Below, piece by piece: positions 8,998-20,659 of a DNA stretch of 64,000 bases. This DNA comes from Lyophyllum atratum (taxonomy: Eukaryota; Basidiomycota; Agaricomycetes; Agaricales; Lyophyllaceae). Position 1 is the stretch's first letter; each line of letters starts with the position of its first letter. Under the pieces are notes generated by a model that searched no databases, was not told where the DNA came from, and worked only from the letters and a program-made list of their open reading frames with translations. The stretch is taken from NCBI GenBank assembly GCA_014905825.1, contig JACGCN010000046.1:1-64000 (forward strand), given 5' to 3'. The translations under genes and the position numbers were made by a program.

Positions 8998-11444
8998 CTA
9001 GACCCCATCAGGAGGCCTCCCCCCCATCCCATACTCCATCCCCATCCCCATCGCCTCCTCACCCCACCCCTCCCGTCCCCCCTGCAACCCCACCGGCTGG
9101 ATCCTCCCCCACCCCGTCCCAGGAACCCCATACCACGGCCCTCCTCCCCCTCCTCCTGCACCCTGCGCACCCCCTAGCCTCGCCTCCCCATCCCAACCCG
9201 CGAGCGAGGAGAACGAGGAGGAGAACGGGGTGAGCGGCGATACAGGCGCCGGGTAGAAGTACCCCCCTGCGTCCTGACCCTGGTACTGCGGTGCTGAGGT
9301 CGGAGTTTGGTGTGCGAACGTGGTGGTGGTGGTGGTATTAGTAGTGGTGGTATTGGTAGTGGAAGTGATGGTGTCCTCGAGCGCGTTCGAAGGCCCGAGC
9401 AGACCGAGTCTCCCCGCACCCTGTCCCTGCGCGGGAGTCCATCGGATACCCCCTGATGTCGCATCGGTTTGGGCGTGCGGGAGGGGCGGGAATAGCTACG
9501 ATGCCAAAGAGCCATCATAAGCACGGCGAAAGGAGATGAGAATAAAGGAAGACACGAACCTCGAGGTACCTCCGATCCAACCCCTCCCCCTCCCTCCCTC
9601 CCACCACCGCATACCCCATCCCGATCTCTCCCACCTCCGCACCCGAACCAAACTCGAACGACCCCTCCCTCACAGGCTCGTACATCTCTTCCCCCAAGCG
9701 CCCACCCGGCCCCTCGCCCCGCCACCAATACGCGTACCCCCTCTCCACCTCCATCCTCCTTCGCTCTTCCTCCTCCTGCCACATGAGCCGAGGCGGCTGG
9801 GGCTGGGGCGGGTAGTATCCCCTCTGAACGTGAAGTTGATGGTGCGAATGTGGAGCCGCCTCTCGCGCGGGCGAGGAAGAGACGGGGAAGGGCACCGGAC
9901 CCCCCTCCAGCCCCCGAGAAGCAGGCCCTTGCACAGGCGGATGCTGCGCCAGCGGCGACGATTGCCCGAAACGAGGGTGGTCCTTCATCGAGAACGACAC
10001 CGACGCCGATGCCCTGTGTCTTCCACCTTTCCTGCCTACTCTCAAGGGGCGTTCCCGTTCGCATTCCACCTGGACCTCGTGGGGGAGGGGTAGAGAGGCG
10101 CTCGGGGCGGGAATGTGTCGGGTGTGGGGGGAGGAGAGGCGGTGGTGGGAGGCTGGAGCGGAGAGGGATCGTTTGTGCGAGGGCGGAGAGGTAGATTCTG
10201 GGTGTTGGTGTGGAGACGGGGAGCGCGAGCGGGAACGGAAATGGGAGTTGGAGGGGGATGGAGAGCGGGATCGGGAGCGGGAAGGACGGGGGTAGGAGCG
10301 CTGGTGTGGGATGATGCGTCTCAGCGGAGACGGAGGGATGTCGTCCGTGTCTGGCGTGACGGGAGTCGAAAGCGGGGTGGCGACGGTCCAGGTGGAAATT
10401 GGGCTGTGCGTAACTGGAGGGGCCGGGGACGCGATGTTAGACGATGATGGCTCCGTCTCACGCGTGCTCGGCCCGGCATCCTGGCTGGTCGATCTCTTCG
10501 CTCGCTTCCTCCCCTTGCGCCCGCCCTCCCACTCCTTGACTGCAATCTCAAGCTCGACACCCTTCTTCCCCTCCACCAGCAGATCCGCGATCTTCGCGAA
10601 CCGCGTATCCTCCTTCGACTTGTCCTTCCCCTTATTCGGCTCCTCCTTCTCCTTTCCCCTCCCCCTCACGCTCTTCGCGCGTGCCCTGCCCTTCCCCTTC
10701 CCCTCCTCGTCCACCGGAGAGTCGTCCTCTCCACCACCCCCATCAGGCGGGTCCTTCGCGCCACGTATGCGCCGGGGCCTGCTGGGACCTGCGCCGCCGT
10801 CCTTGATCTTGAGCTTCGCGAGTGCGTTGGAGCCGGGGCGGAACCGCCAGTCGGGGTATCGTTTCCGGTGTTCGAGCTGGGCGAGCGCGGCTTTGGCTTC
10901 CCATTCGTCGCGTTCTTCTTTCGGGAGGGTCTTCCAGTACATGCCTGCCATGAAATATATCAGAATGGGAATCTAGGGAGGATGGAGGATGGAGGAAAGG
11001 GGAGGGGGGACGCACCGATGATCTTGGAGAGGTTACTATGGTTCCCCTCGACCTTCCCCGTGACCTGCTGCGAGCGGATGAAGGAGGAGCGGAACAGGAT
11101 GAAGGCGTTCGGGGGGCGGGGGATGTACGACGCGTCCCGGCGTTTCCCGTGGGACGTGCGGGGCGGCGGAGGCTGGGGGCCGGGCGTCGGTTCGTCCATC
11201 GACGAAAAGGTGAAGGGGACGAGGGAGAGATCGGGGCTCGCGGCGGTCGAGTCGAAGGAGAGTGGCGTCATTTCGGTGTAGAAGGTGTAGGTCATCGGGG
11301 GGTCTACGAGACTTGGCATATCTACCCGCACGCACTTGTGAGCCCATAGTCCAAGGAAGAACCTTAGAAAGGGCACTACTCACCCTCGTCGTCTCTCGTG
11401 TCCTCCTCGTCGTCTTCCTCTTCATGGTCGCGGATGGGGGGCAT
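8998..11444 (-). CDS. HMG-box (MATA_HMG/Sox type) transcription factor
   Basis: Four exons (11444-11384, 11321-11016, 10944-9560, 9495-8998) join in frame to about 749 residues with no stop. The HMG box spans the second intron: I-P-R-P-P-N-A-F-I-L-F-R near residue 95, N-L-S-K-I-I-G, then M-Y-W-K-T-L-P and HRKRYPDWRF-R-P. This is the single sequence-specific HMG box seen in Sox, yeast Ste11 and fungal mating or fruiting regulators, which binds and bends DNA in the nucleus. The remainder is low-complexity: an acidic N-terminus (E-E-E-D-D-E-E-D), basic Ser/Arg-rich stretches and a Thr- and Gly-rich C-terminus. The start at 11444 was chosen because it gives a short acidic first exon that splices in phase; an upstream Met at 11648 in the same frame is less likely. 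It lies between the two inverted relic copies but is itself intact. Confidence 0.88.
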
Positions 11445-14400
11445 ACTCGTGGGCAGAGGGTACGTGGGGGTGCCAGAGCAGGCTTTATGAACCAACGAGG
11501 CGGATTCCCACAGGATCGAGCCAGGGAAGAGAAGAGTGGAAGGGAAGGACGCAGTGGTACGCCCTACGTCCGGAGTAATTTCGACATATCCGAGTGAACA
11601 ATAAGAGAGAACCACAACGAGATCCATCAGGCGAATAAGGCCCGCCACTTCGGGTCCACGTGACTCATTCGTATCTTGCGCCAGCTCGGACTCGGAGATC
11701 GCTTTCGTCCTTGTTCAAGTTGCACCCACAGTTCATTCGAGTCGCACCCACAGTTCATTCTCTCCTCGTCTCGACCCCATGACCCGTGCCTTGTTCCCAA
11801 AACCACCATCGACGCGGATCGGGGAACAAAGGGGAGACCTTATCTGATCCACCAGATCCCCTTCGAAGCCGCCAATGGGCAAAAGTCAAAAGCCGCGGCG
11901 AGTGAAAATGCTAAAGCCACCCTCGCGTGTGGGTATGACTCGACGATGCGTCCTCGAGGCGGGCACGTTGTCTGCCTTTTGCTCGTTTCCATCGACTGCA
12001 CAGGTTCATCGAGGCTATACCTAAAGCCCTCGTAATCCCCTCCGCCGTCACACTCACAGCTGGACACGAGCCTCGCGAAACACCCCCCCCCGCTATTTTC
12101 CACGACATCCGAGACCTCACCACGATCACGATCACGATACATCCCAGCTGATCACATGGCCTGTCCATTTGCCTACGTTTTGACGTCGTCCTCGGCACCA
12201 TAGGGCACCATCTGAATCATACCCCCTTCCGGCCCGTACCCGCGTTCCTGGCGCTCTTCTTCCCCTTCTTCCCAGCTGCGTCATGCGTCATGCAGGTACG
12301 GGCTTTCGTGTCGGTGTGCTTGAGCTCGTTTTTTTTGGCCGCGAATGTAGGTAGACATCGCCGACGTCTGCTTCTTGGGCCCACTTGCAACACTGCTTCG
12401 TAACGTCGATCGGACTACTTCTGGAAGAGGCGCTATCCATGCCCATTTAATAGCTCCTAGATGAACACAGGTACGTGGCTATATCATCCATATCACGACA
12501 CGAACGCTTAATACGAGACGATGGATGCAGCTTATCCTATTAAACCTCGGTTTCATCCCCGTCTTCAATATCTCACCATCGATCAACATCGCCGTCCTTC
12601 GAGCTCGACATTATCTGTCGGGCTCGCACTCACATGTGCCTTGCATACCAGATATCTGGTAGCTTGACGCATCATATTGAACGTCGATGTCATCTCCGTA
12701 GTACGCCTCTCATCCCACCATCATCCAAACATAACTGCTCTGTAGCGAGGTATACCCTCCATCGACGTTTATCTATCGCGCTCCCACTCATATACGGCTT
12801 ACATTCCAGGTACGGGTGGCTGATCTCCACGCGCCAGGGTCTACCCAGGCCCGACAGACGTTACAACACCCTGTTCATCGCTGCACTATCCTTTATGCCG
12901 CGGCACATAGGGACTGGCGCACGACGATCCGAAGACCGGGGTAAAGGCTTCACAGTCACGTCACCTCGTATGTTACGTTACGTTTGGGCTGTACCCTCGC
13001 AACGCTACTCCTCGTGCGTGACTCGTTTCAGGTACTCCATTCGAAGGCAACCCTTCGTCGAGCGTGTGAGACATATGGAATACAAGAGTTCTGCTCTACC
13101 AACAATCTCCCAGAAACCCGTGCAGTTGGACGCTCGAGGAACGCCACGAGGATATCAAATCCCACGGCACCGCGCCTTCTTGCGTCGTCAAGGGGTATGT
13201 CAATGTTTATTCACACGGGCGTCTCGGACTCGGCCTCAGGGTGATATGTTTAATGGTCGTCGGGAGTCTGCAGCTCGTCCTCGTCAGCAGCATACCCGAA
13301 CACAGCGCCAGGCCCTGGAACTTTTGTTTGAGTATTTTTTGCTTCCTTCTGCAAGTACATACATAGAACGAATGTGTTGACGTCCGATTTTCCCTGCGAT
13401 CGACGGTCAGAAGCCCCCATGGGGTTATCGAGTTCACGCTTCGATAGCTCATTGCCCAGCGAGAACGGAGCGTCTGCCATCCAATCCAGGTCAGTCAGAC
13501 CCAAAAACGCGTTCATTTCTCTCAACACCGTCGACTTGACCTTCCAACTAGCCTCGGAAATTGCAGGGATCTCCTCCGACCCTCCCCTCCGCTGTCGAGT
13601 TGTTCAGAACACCCTCAACGACCAGCGACTTTTCTCGGCAAGCAACACCGAGTTATACACACTCGAACATATACCCACGCTCATGCTAATGTTTATTCCA
13701 GGGAGATCTCCCATGCGATTCGCGCTCTGGAGGAGAAGCACCGCTTCACTGCGTCGGCTCGAATTCGAGTAACCTTTTCTAGGCAGCCGGTACCAACAAC
13801 AGGACGAACACAACCCCAGATTCTGTTTGCTCGACGTCCTTTCCCCACGACATGCCTTCCCTCGTGGTGATTGAACGCCAATGTCAGAGCGCGTCTAGAC
13901 GAGGCACTGCACGCCATTCGATTCTTGGGAAAGACCGTTTTTGAGTGGGCAGGGGGACGCGTCTCCGTGGAGACCGCATGGGTCTATAACAACACACGCT
14001 CACGCCAGTAACGGCATTCATGATCGACAAGCCTCATTGTCTGGATATCCTAGTAGAAGCTGGTGATTCTCCTGCGTCTAATATCGGTCTCGGCCGGTCA
14101 AGTACCCAATCTAAATACTCTATTTCACGCGCATATCGGCCGTTTCAACGGGCAGCGAAGCCCTCTCGTTCTCTCCGAGATACTATTTCGAAGACACGGG
14201 TATCTATTACCGGCGCCTTGTCCCTGGATCCAACTCTGGGCATCGCAGACGTGGTGGCCTCTTCAGCATCGCGTCCCTGGAATCCTGTGTGTCATTCAAC
14301 CACATCCACTCGAGCTACATGTACTGACTGGAATTGGATAGATACATTCGGTTTTTCGGAAACCAGCCAGGCCTTTCGAACGACATGTGATCGCGGGCAC

Positions 14401-14639
14401 TGGCGGGGATCATGTTTACCGACACTGGCTTCGTGAATCAAAGGCTGCTGATCCTTATGTTTAGCGCGTGATAATCCATACCTAGCTTGGTGCTTCCAGA
14501 GATGAATCCTCGGATGAGCGACTTCCACGATAGTTCCCTCACTCCGATCAGCTCGTGCTCCGTGGGTAGCTATTCCAAGGGTTCAATTTCTCAACGACCT
14601 ACACAATCGAGACCTGACAGTTCGAATTCAGGGTTGAAT
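11445..14639. other. Long region without a recognisable gene
   Basis: The first part should hold the HMG-box promoter; a 17-base direct repeat (GCACCCACAGTTCATTC) is present at about 11727-11765. The longest open frames (plus 12634-13380, minus 13250-13528 and others) have no recognisable motif, and no set of exons with consistent splice sites emerges. Codon patterns do not stand out. The stretch 14000-14640 may be an extension of the inverted relic that starts at 14640. Confidence 0.4.
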
Positions 14640-15611
14640 TCTACCGCATCATCGGACAGAGTCGGTATCTCATGCTCAAGCTTCTCTTCGCGAAAGATGG
14701 ATTCGACAGAGTGACATATCGCCTCTCCTGTCTCTTCCGTGTGCTCTCGCCTTTTCCGGTGGAGTCGCACCCATCCTCACCTAACACCGTCCATGTGGAA
14801 GGAAGCGTGAGCGAACCAGAAGCATAATCTACGCCTACACGCGTGTCTCGGTTGAATTTATTCTATACGGGGATTCTCGGGTTGCGCCTCCAAAGATGTT
14901 GATAACGCCTGGGATGGTGTTGTCGAATGCGTGCGACGGACTCGTGTGGGGTCATTTTCTCTTTGCGACACATTAAGTCGGTCACCTGCGTTGTTGTACT
15001 TCTGCTCTTTTGGATTAATCCACGATGTGCGCGGAGAAGTTCGAGAGGTGAGAATTGCTGTAACATACGCGTACGCCGCCTTCACCGGGGGATGACGTGT
15101 CTGCAACGACGAATCGGTAGAACCAGATAGCGCACTCAACTTCCAAAGACATCCGACACACAGCCATTTCTCCAAGCGAATCTCCGACCCCTCGGCCATC
15201 ATCTACTTTTCTTGTATGTGCAATCTGCGCCTCTTGAGGTGCCGACAACCAGAACTCGTCGGGTCTTTCTCCAAGATGCGCCGGGGTCTCTGCTTCCATC
15301 TCTATCAAGCCATCGGAATCATCAGAAATGATATAAGGATACGCGTCATCGGTTCCTTCCTCGGATCGCTTGATAGCTGTGCCGGTATTTATCTGGGTCG
15401 CCGTCTTATACGCTTCAACGTCCCGACTCCCGAACACATCTTCATAGTCAATCCAACTGCGTAGTCGATCCGAGTGTTTAATGAATTCTCTCGCTTTTCT
15501 ACACAAGTCACGGACATGAATCGAAAAGAAGCCCAAGCACGTTACTCCATGAAGGCAAGGACTGGTTACATCGAAAGAACTTTTGAAGAACTTGCCCCCT
15601 CGACACATCAT
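14640..15611 (-). pseudogene. Decayed copy 2 of the unidentified gene at 2.5-3.4 kb (inverted)
   Basis: This is the better preserved of the two copies: an open frame of 198 codons begins at 15611 and includes F-I-K-H-S-D-R-L-R-S-W, D-Y-E-D-V-F-G-S-R-D-V-E-A and KTATQINTGTA. A second frame carries EKWLCVGC, and the far end carries S-F-A-K-R-S-L, each matched in copy 1. The frame changes between these blocks, so it is likely also broken, although unspliced introns could explain part of that. No known domain is recognised, hence no function is assigned. Confidence 0.55.
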
Positions 15612-16118
15612 GAACGTCCCTGATACGAAGGTATCTGTTCCTTTTCCTTCGACCCAACTTCGATCTGTCTGATGTGAAAGAGAGGTGGTTCTTCGATTCG
15701 TGTGTATGCACGCTACTCCGGCGGCCCTTAAATCTTCACTTGCTTCATCATGACGGCGTCTTGTCCTCTTTACTACGCAGCTTGATGGACACTACTTGAC
15801 GGCAAGAAAGTCTTATAGGAGAGTGCAATCGACACAACATCACGCCACTACGTTCGTCGTGTGCGAGACATCGACATTTACAGGCGCAACCATCACGATA
15901 CGCTCTGCGCGGAAGATTATTCTGTGGGTGTTCTGCAGTTTACGAGCGATGCGAGTTTAGACTGGATCGCTGCTTCGCATCAGTGGGCGTCGTACGGGTA
16001 ACTACAAGAGTCTTTCCGATCCTGACTGTAACGGCTATAAGCCTACAACCCGCTGCTATATCCTTCCATCTCATACAGCCTCACATTCCCCTTCCGACAA
16101 CAGTTGTAGCTTCATCCT
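15612..16118. other. Intergenic region
   Basis: No supported gene. It likely contains the promoter of the membrane protein gene that follows. Confidence 0.4.
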
Positions 16119-17111
16119 ATGCACCACATTCTTTTGTTGTACCTGGCAGTACTGCTACCCATCCAAACGACGGGACAGACTGTATCGAGAGTAAGACGGT
16201 CGTTTCCATGGGCATTTCCGCCGTACGTCGCATAAAACTCTGTGGCGGCAGCAACTAACTCGGAACTTCGAAAAGAGACTTTCCATTCAACGACACACCA
16301 ACGCCGGGCATGCCTCCGCTGCCAGCCTGGATGACACTCACTTATCCAGCTTACCCAGCAGAGTCCTCCCAGAGCACCCATCATCCTGTCGTGACACCAC
16401 CCCCCGCATATCAGACCAAAGCACCGCTTGTGGACGAGTCCACCACCCGTGCGAGACCAAATGCGAGCGCCTCGTCTACCCGAACATCCACGTCGTCCTC
16501 AAGCAAGACATCCGCGAATTCACCGAATCCCTCGTCTTTGGTCTCTAGCAGTCCGTCCGCTACTCTCCCCGGCGAAGCCGCGTCTTCAGGCACGAAAGAG
16601 CCGCTTGCCACTGATATCCCACCATCGAGGAACAACAATCTAATAGGAGCTATCGTCAGCGGTGTCTTAGGCGGACTCGCCGTGTTCATTTTGCTATCTG
16701 TGATCTGCTACCAATTTCGACGGCGCAGGAGAAGCGGTGCCATCCCAGTGCTTGTTCCTCTCCATCACGATCCCTATTATACCCAACCGTCTGGCAGGAA
16801 TGGTGAGTACAGACTCTCGTAGTGTGTTCAACCCATTCTGCCGTGGTAACCATTATCTTAGAGAAACCGGCACATACTCCCATGGCCATCGACCATCCTA
16901 GGGACGACGCGGAAGTCGCCGATAGCATCTCCCGCATTCCATCTAGCATCAGGAAAGGCCCCAGGGCCCAGCAGCGGAGCGGGACGTAGAGGTGGAACGG
17001 TTAAGCCAGCGTATCGTAGCCTTGGAGATTTTGAAACGGCAGCTTGAGGATCGGCTGCGTGAGGGGAATGCTCCGCCAGACTATGCAAGCCAACTGAGCG
17101 TTGAACGCTGA
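16119..17111 (+). CDS. Single-pass membrane protein with Ser/Thr-rich stalk and C-terminal coiled coil; probable frameshift near the end
   Basis: A short signal peptide (MHHILLLYLAVLLPI) is followed, after an intron, by a Pro/Ser/Thr-rich stalk of about 110 residues. A single transmembrane helix (LIGAIVSGVLGGLAVFILL) and a basic stop-transfer (FRRRRRSG) come next. After an intron at about 16804 the cytoplasmic tail runs E-K-P-A-H-T-P to K-G-P-R and then reaches a stop at 16987. One base missing in a G run near 16965 would connect to a clear heptad segment (VEVERLSQRIVALEILKRQL) ending at 17111. Such mucin-like proteins with a coiled-coil tail are common in Agaricomycetes and are of unknown role, perhaps wall sensors. 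The join of the first two exons is uncertain. Confidence 0.6.
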
Positions 17112-17118
17112 AGGCGAG

Positions 17119-18490
17119 TCACCTGTACAGCTTAGGGATGCGCGACAATTGATTCGGCATGCAGACGATGTTGGATTCATGCAAAGCGTGAGCCGCGATA
17201 ACCCGGAGCTCTCTGTCTGTATGACTCGATGATGGTCCGAACCATGTGTGTATGGACCATTGTGGCAAAGGATCACCGATATAAGTCCATGTATGACTTC
17301 GAACATAACAATGTATCGCATGCTCCTCGCGACCCTCAGAGAACATCGTTCCCGTAGCCTTCGGAAATCACGGTATAGTTACCAGTCATGAACACCCTGC
17401 GTGTAGTCTTGGCTTTGTTCCGTATCGAACCACGCAGACGCGCCTACAACACCGGTGACCACAACTTGAACGGCAAGGCCACACCACTAGTTGACAAACA
17501 ATATGCACCTGAAGTGACACCCGGCAGCTGAGAGACCCGAAGAAAGAGGGCAGATCGTACGAACCTCGAATACACAGAGAAACAACTGATGGCCCGCCAG
17601 TGCCCACCGGAAACGTGGCTCGCGCCTCCAAAATCAGCCCGACTAGGGCAGGACATCCGTGCGCCTATGAACATCGCCTTCGGAAGCCACTGCGAGAAGA
17701 GCCGCGCCATTCACGACCTTTCGTCTTCAGAGCTATCCCTAGCGTGAAAGAGCATCTCGAGGATGGGAGCACCGTTTGTTGGTGTGCTGGAACAAAGCCT
17801 CTCCGTTGAGAAGGTCAGGTATAAAATGACGGAGAAACGCACGTTAGAGACAGCACACAACAAAAGGACGCCCTCCATCTCCATCGGAAACCTCGCCACC
17901 GGTGTCCGGAGCCAGGAAGCTTAATAACGGTGATATGCGTCTCCTGATTCCAACTGTGCGACGCGAGCCCCAAACCATTTTCAAGTTGTATGCGTGCTGG
18001 GCACTGCGCCTACGTGTATCATGAACGATTCCATACTGGCGACCGATATTTTGAGAAGGACAAATACGCACCGAGATTTATCCTGATCGCCCTCCCAAGG
18101 TCGGCGACATCGTCACCATCGATTCAGAACCACGCCGTCGTTGCAAACGCCTTTGGAGGAATTCGAGACATTCAGTACAGGATTAGAAGGTAGGAGACCT
18201 GGACGTACCTTTCCGCCTGGCTAACCTCCCATGACCGCCACCGCGACACCCGTTGTCGCGCCCATAATTCCACGACCCTCGATGGCTTGGGCGGGTGATT
18301 CGTCGTCGGAGAGCCTACTGACTCTCTGGAGGAGAATGTCAGTACCGTCATAGCAAGGCAGGAGAAGGAACGTAGTACATCGACACGAGAGAAGTTGATG
18401 AGAGTGTATGGTGTTCTCGAGTGATAGGCCGCGGAATGACGGGCTTTTTGTTTCTGGCCCCGTCTGGTGGCAAGAGGCACCTGACACAGT
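17119..18490 (-). repeat. Degenerate dispersed repeat, copy A (inverted partner at 25.1-26.3 kb)
   Basis: Reading the minus strand from 18490 down, blocks match the plus strand of 25.1-26.3 kb. They include a segment around GAAAGGTACGTCCAGGTCTC, one around CTTCTCAAAATATCGGTC, another around TCTCCGTCATTTT, and GCATGAATCCAACATC near the end. Between blocks the copies differ by indels. Open frames in both copies look like parts of the same decayed gene (Q-N-I-G, T-R-R-R-S, L-K-M-V), but no domain is recognisable. Confidence 0.6.
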
Positions 18491-19379
18491 GGATGATAGT
18501 TCGGATCGTCCTTCAGCGAAGAGACCGGGGAGGAAACTGCGTATGTCGTCCCTTGCAGAACTTACAAGGTCAAGGCGTCAGTAAAAGATCCAGAACGACG
18601 GGATGAGCAACACACCTGGCAGTGCATCCGCCGCCTCTCCTTCCTGCTAAGCTCCAACGCTGACCCTTGCGCATGTGTCGACGGCAACCGAGACCTGTCC
18701 TGGTGATATCACGATGCCATCATTGGTGGGTCGAGATGGCGAGCCTGAATCCGAAGGACTAAACGATGGGCGCGAAACTGCACTGCTATGCGATGTTGCG
18801 CGGTGAAAATTGGATAAGGGCGCCTATCGGGTCAGATGTCGATTGCTTGAACGCGGAAAGGCAAGGCACAACATGGACCTTGAGGAATAGTGGACTCAAG
18901 CGGAGGTGAGAGATGTCTTGGGGGAGGAGGCAACGTCAGATTCCGGGATGTTTGGCCACCACCATGAGTCCAAACATCGGAGGTTCTTCCGTCCATTCCG
19001 TCCTCTTTCCTCGGATATACCACTTGCTACGGGCAGCGCATATGTCGAAGTTTTGACGGGACGAACTTAGCTTCTAGCTTCTGTACACTCCCTAAGCCCG
19101 TTATCAATGATCGCACCGTGCCCTCATCTCCGAGTTTTCCCTGGGTCCGGTACCCGGAATCAAACCCGCAGAGTACTTGGAATACTCATCGGCACCTTCT
19201 ATGAGAGCACCTCGTCGTCCAGGATGAGCATCACATCGTGTCCTCGATTTAGAGCTGAGATCTCTGCCCAGCACCTTCATGTTCGCCCATGACGAGCGCA
19301 TGCAGATTCGGGGAATTGCTTTGGCGATGCTGAAGAACATAGCTGCGATAACCACATCTACTCTCCTTTATGGTGCGTA
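18491..19379. other. Region without a recognisable gene
   Basis: Only short open frames without known motifs. Some Ser/Pro-rich coding-like sequence on the minus strand (about 18640-18800) could belong to the same decayed gene as repeat copy A. Confidence 0.35.
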
Positions 19380-20125
19380 ACGTCCTGTTCACCTAGATTC
19401 AACTGAAAATCTTCGCCTCAGGAACATTCGTACTACTCCTCTCCCCCTCCGTATTCGTCGCCCTGCGCGGTCCCCCGCCATATTTCCTACGTCCTCTGAC
19501 ATTCCTTTCTAGCCAACGACGGGTCAAGTGTCCTGCAAGAACCATACTCCCAAGCACAACCCTCCTCAGCTTCCTACTCTCCACCCTAAACTGGTCCACT
19601 ACCACCCTCGCCGGGTCCGCCATCTCCACGTGGACATCAATCACCGGGCCCCTAGAGATCCCATCCATCCAGCGCCGCGTCGTCATCTTGGACGAAACAT
19701 CAAATTGGACAGTCCCATCCCTAGTCCGTCTCCTCCGACGACTAAGTGGGCAAACCCCAGGTGATGCTCATGGATAGCATCGTCGTCTGGCGAGCATGGA
19801 TGCTATGCAGTAGGCCGCCGATCACTCATGATCGCATCTCTCCTGCTCTTTGGAGCCTACGGTACGCAACATGGAGCCACCTCTACCTCATCCTGACAGA
19901 TCCGACGCAGCGTCGTTCACCTTCCTTGGACTGACGTCGAGTCCCGGCGGGTATAGATCCCACGGAAGCATTCTTTCACCGATGTTCGGCACTTTCATCC
20001 AACATCGCGCCCGTAACCCTAAGTTTTAATCTAGTAGACTCTTCCAGTAGCACAGGAGCTCTTACAGACTTTATCAGCGTGGAGGTCGTCAAGAAGTTGG
20101 AGGCTCTCGATATCGTTTGGTAATC
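19380..20125 (+). pseudogene. Relic of a multi-pass membrane protein of the V-V-W-R-A-W family
   Basis: Three family hallmarks occur in order: a segment with D-S-I-V-V-W-R-A-W-M-L-C at about 19755-19805, R-R-S-L-M-I-A-S-L-L-L-F-G in the next frame, and S-F-T-F-L-G-L-T-S-S after an intron-like gap. A C-terminal stretch (V-T-L-S-F-N-L-V-D-S-S-S) lies in a third frame. At least two single-base shifts (near 19815 and near 19995) separate the pieces, so it is broken. It is a paralogue of the genes at 23.5, 26.6 and 51-52.5 kb. Confidence 0.6.
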
Positions 20126-20659
20126 TTATCATAATCTTATCACATCTAATCATGTCAGTCGACATAATCAAATCACAGTTTGACACATAACCATCATGTC
20201 GTCAGACCTTGAAGCTTTGAAGCTTGAAGGATTCGCTTCGTGATACCTTCACGCGTTGCGCTGGACATCTAGAAACTCATTCAAACTACGCAACAATCCT
20301 TTCATCGGTCTCTAAAAAACCTCTAGATCTACTACGCATGGGTCCCGCAGCTCCGGCTGCTGACTACATCCCGATACCTCGATATCCGGCCGCGCGTTTC
20401 ACGGTGTATATAACCGTGCTCACTTCCCCGTATGTTAAAGATTCTCTTCGCGCCGCCCTCCGAACTCGTAAGCATGAGCCAGCCTTGCCGTTTCGTGCCT
20501 GTACTAATCTTATCATCGCAGTCTATCGACCTAAGCCTTTTAGTCAGAGCGCTCCGCTGAGCGGACTCTCACCTCTCCGGGCCTTGTTCAGAACAAAACA
20601 GAATTGGAAAGCATATAAATACTGCGGGGAGCTGGACATCGACCAACGACCCACCGACC
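20126..20659. other. Intergenic region with the promoter of the FAD oxidase gene
   Basis: No supported gene. The proximal promoter of the next gene is annotated separately. Confidence 0.45.
20614..20620 (+). promoter_or_regulatory. TATA box of the FAD oxidase gene
   Basis: TATAAAT lies 40 bases before the ATG at 20660, a normal spacing for fungal promoters with a very short 5' UTR. Confidence 0.55.

Noticed and set aside
9174..10064. Minus-strand open frame of 296 codons
   Set aside because: It overlaps the HMG-box gene in another frame and is Arg/Pro/Gly-rich as expected from GC-rich shadow frames; its start lies inside the coding exon.
10311..10976. Plus-strand open frame of 221 codons opposite the HMG-box gene
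   Set aside because: Antisense shadow of a low-complexity coding exon; no motif or splice support.
12634..13380. Plus-strand open frame of 248 codons
   Set aside because: No signal peptide, domain or conserved motif, and composition like random translation; no partner exons found.
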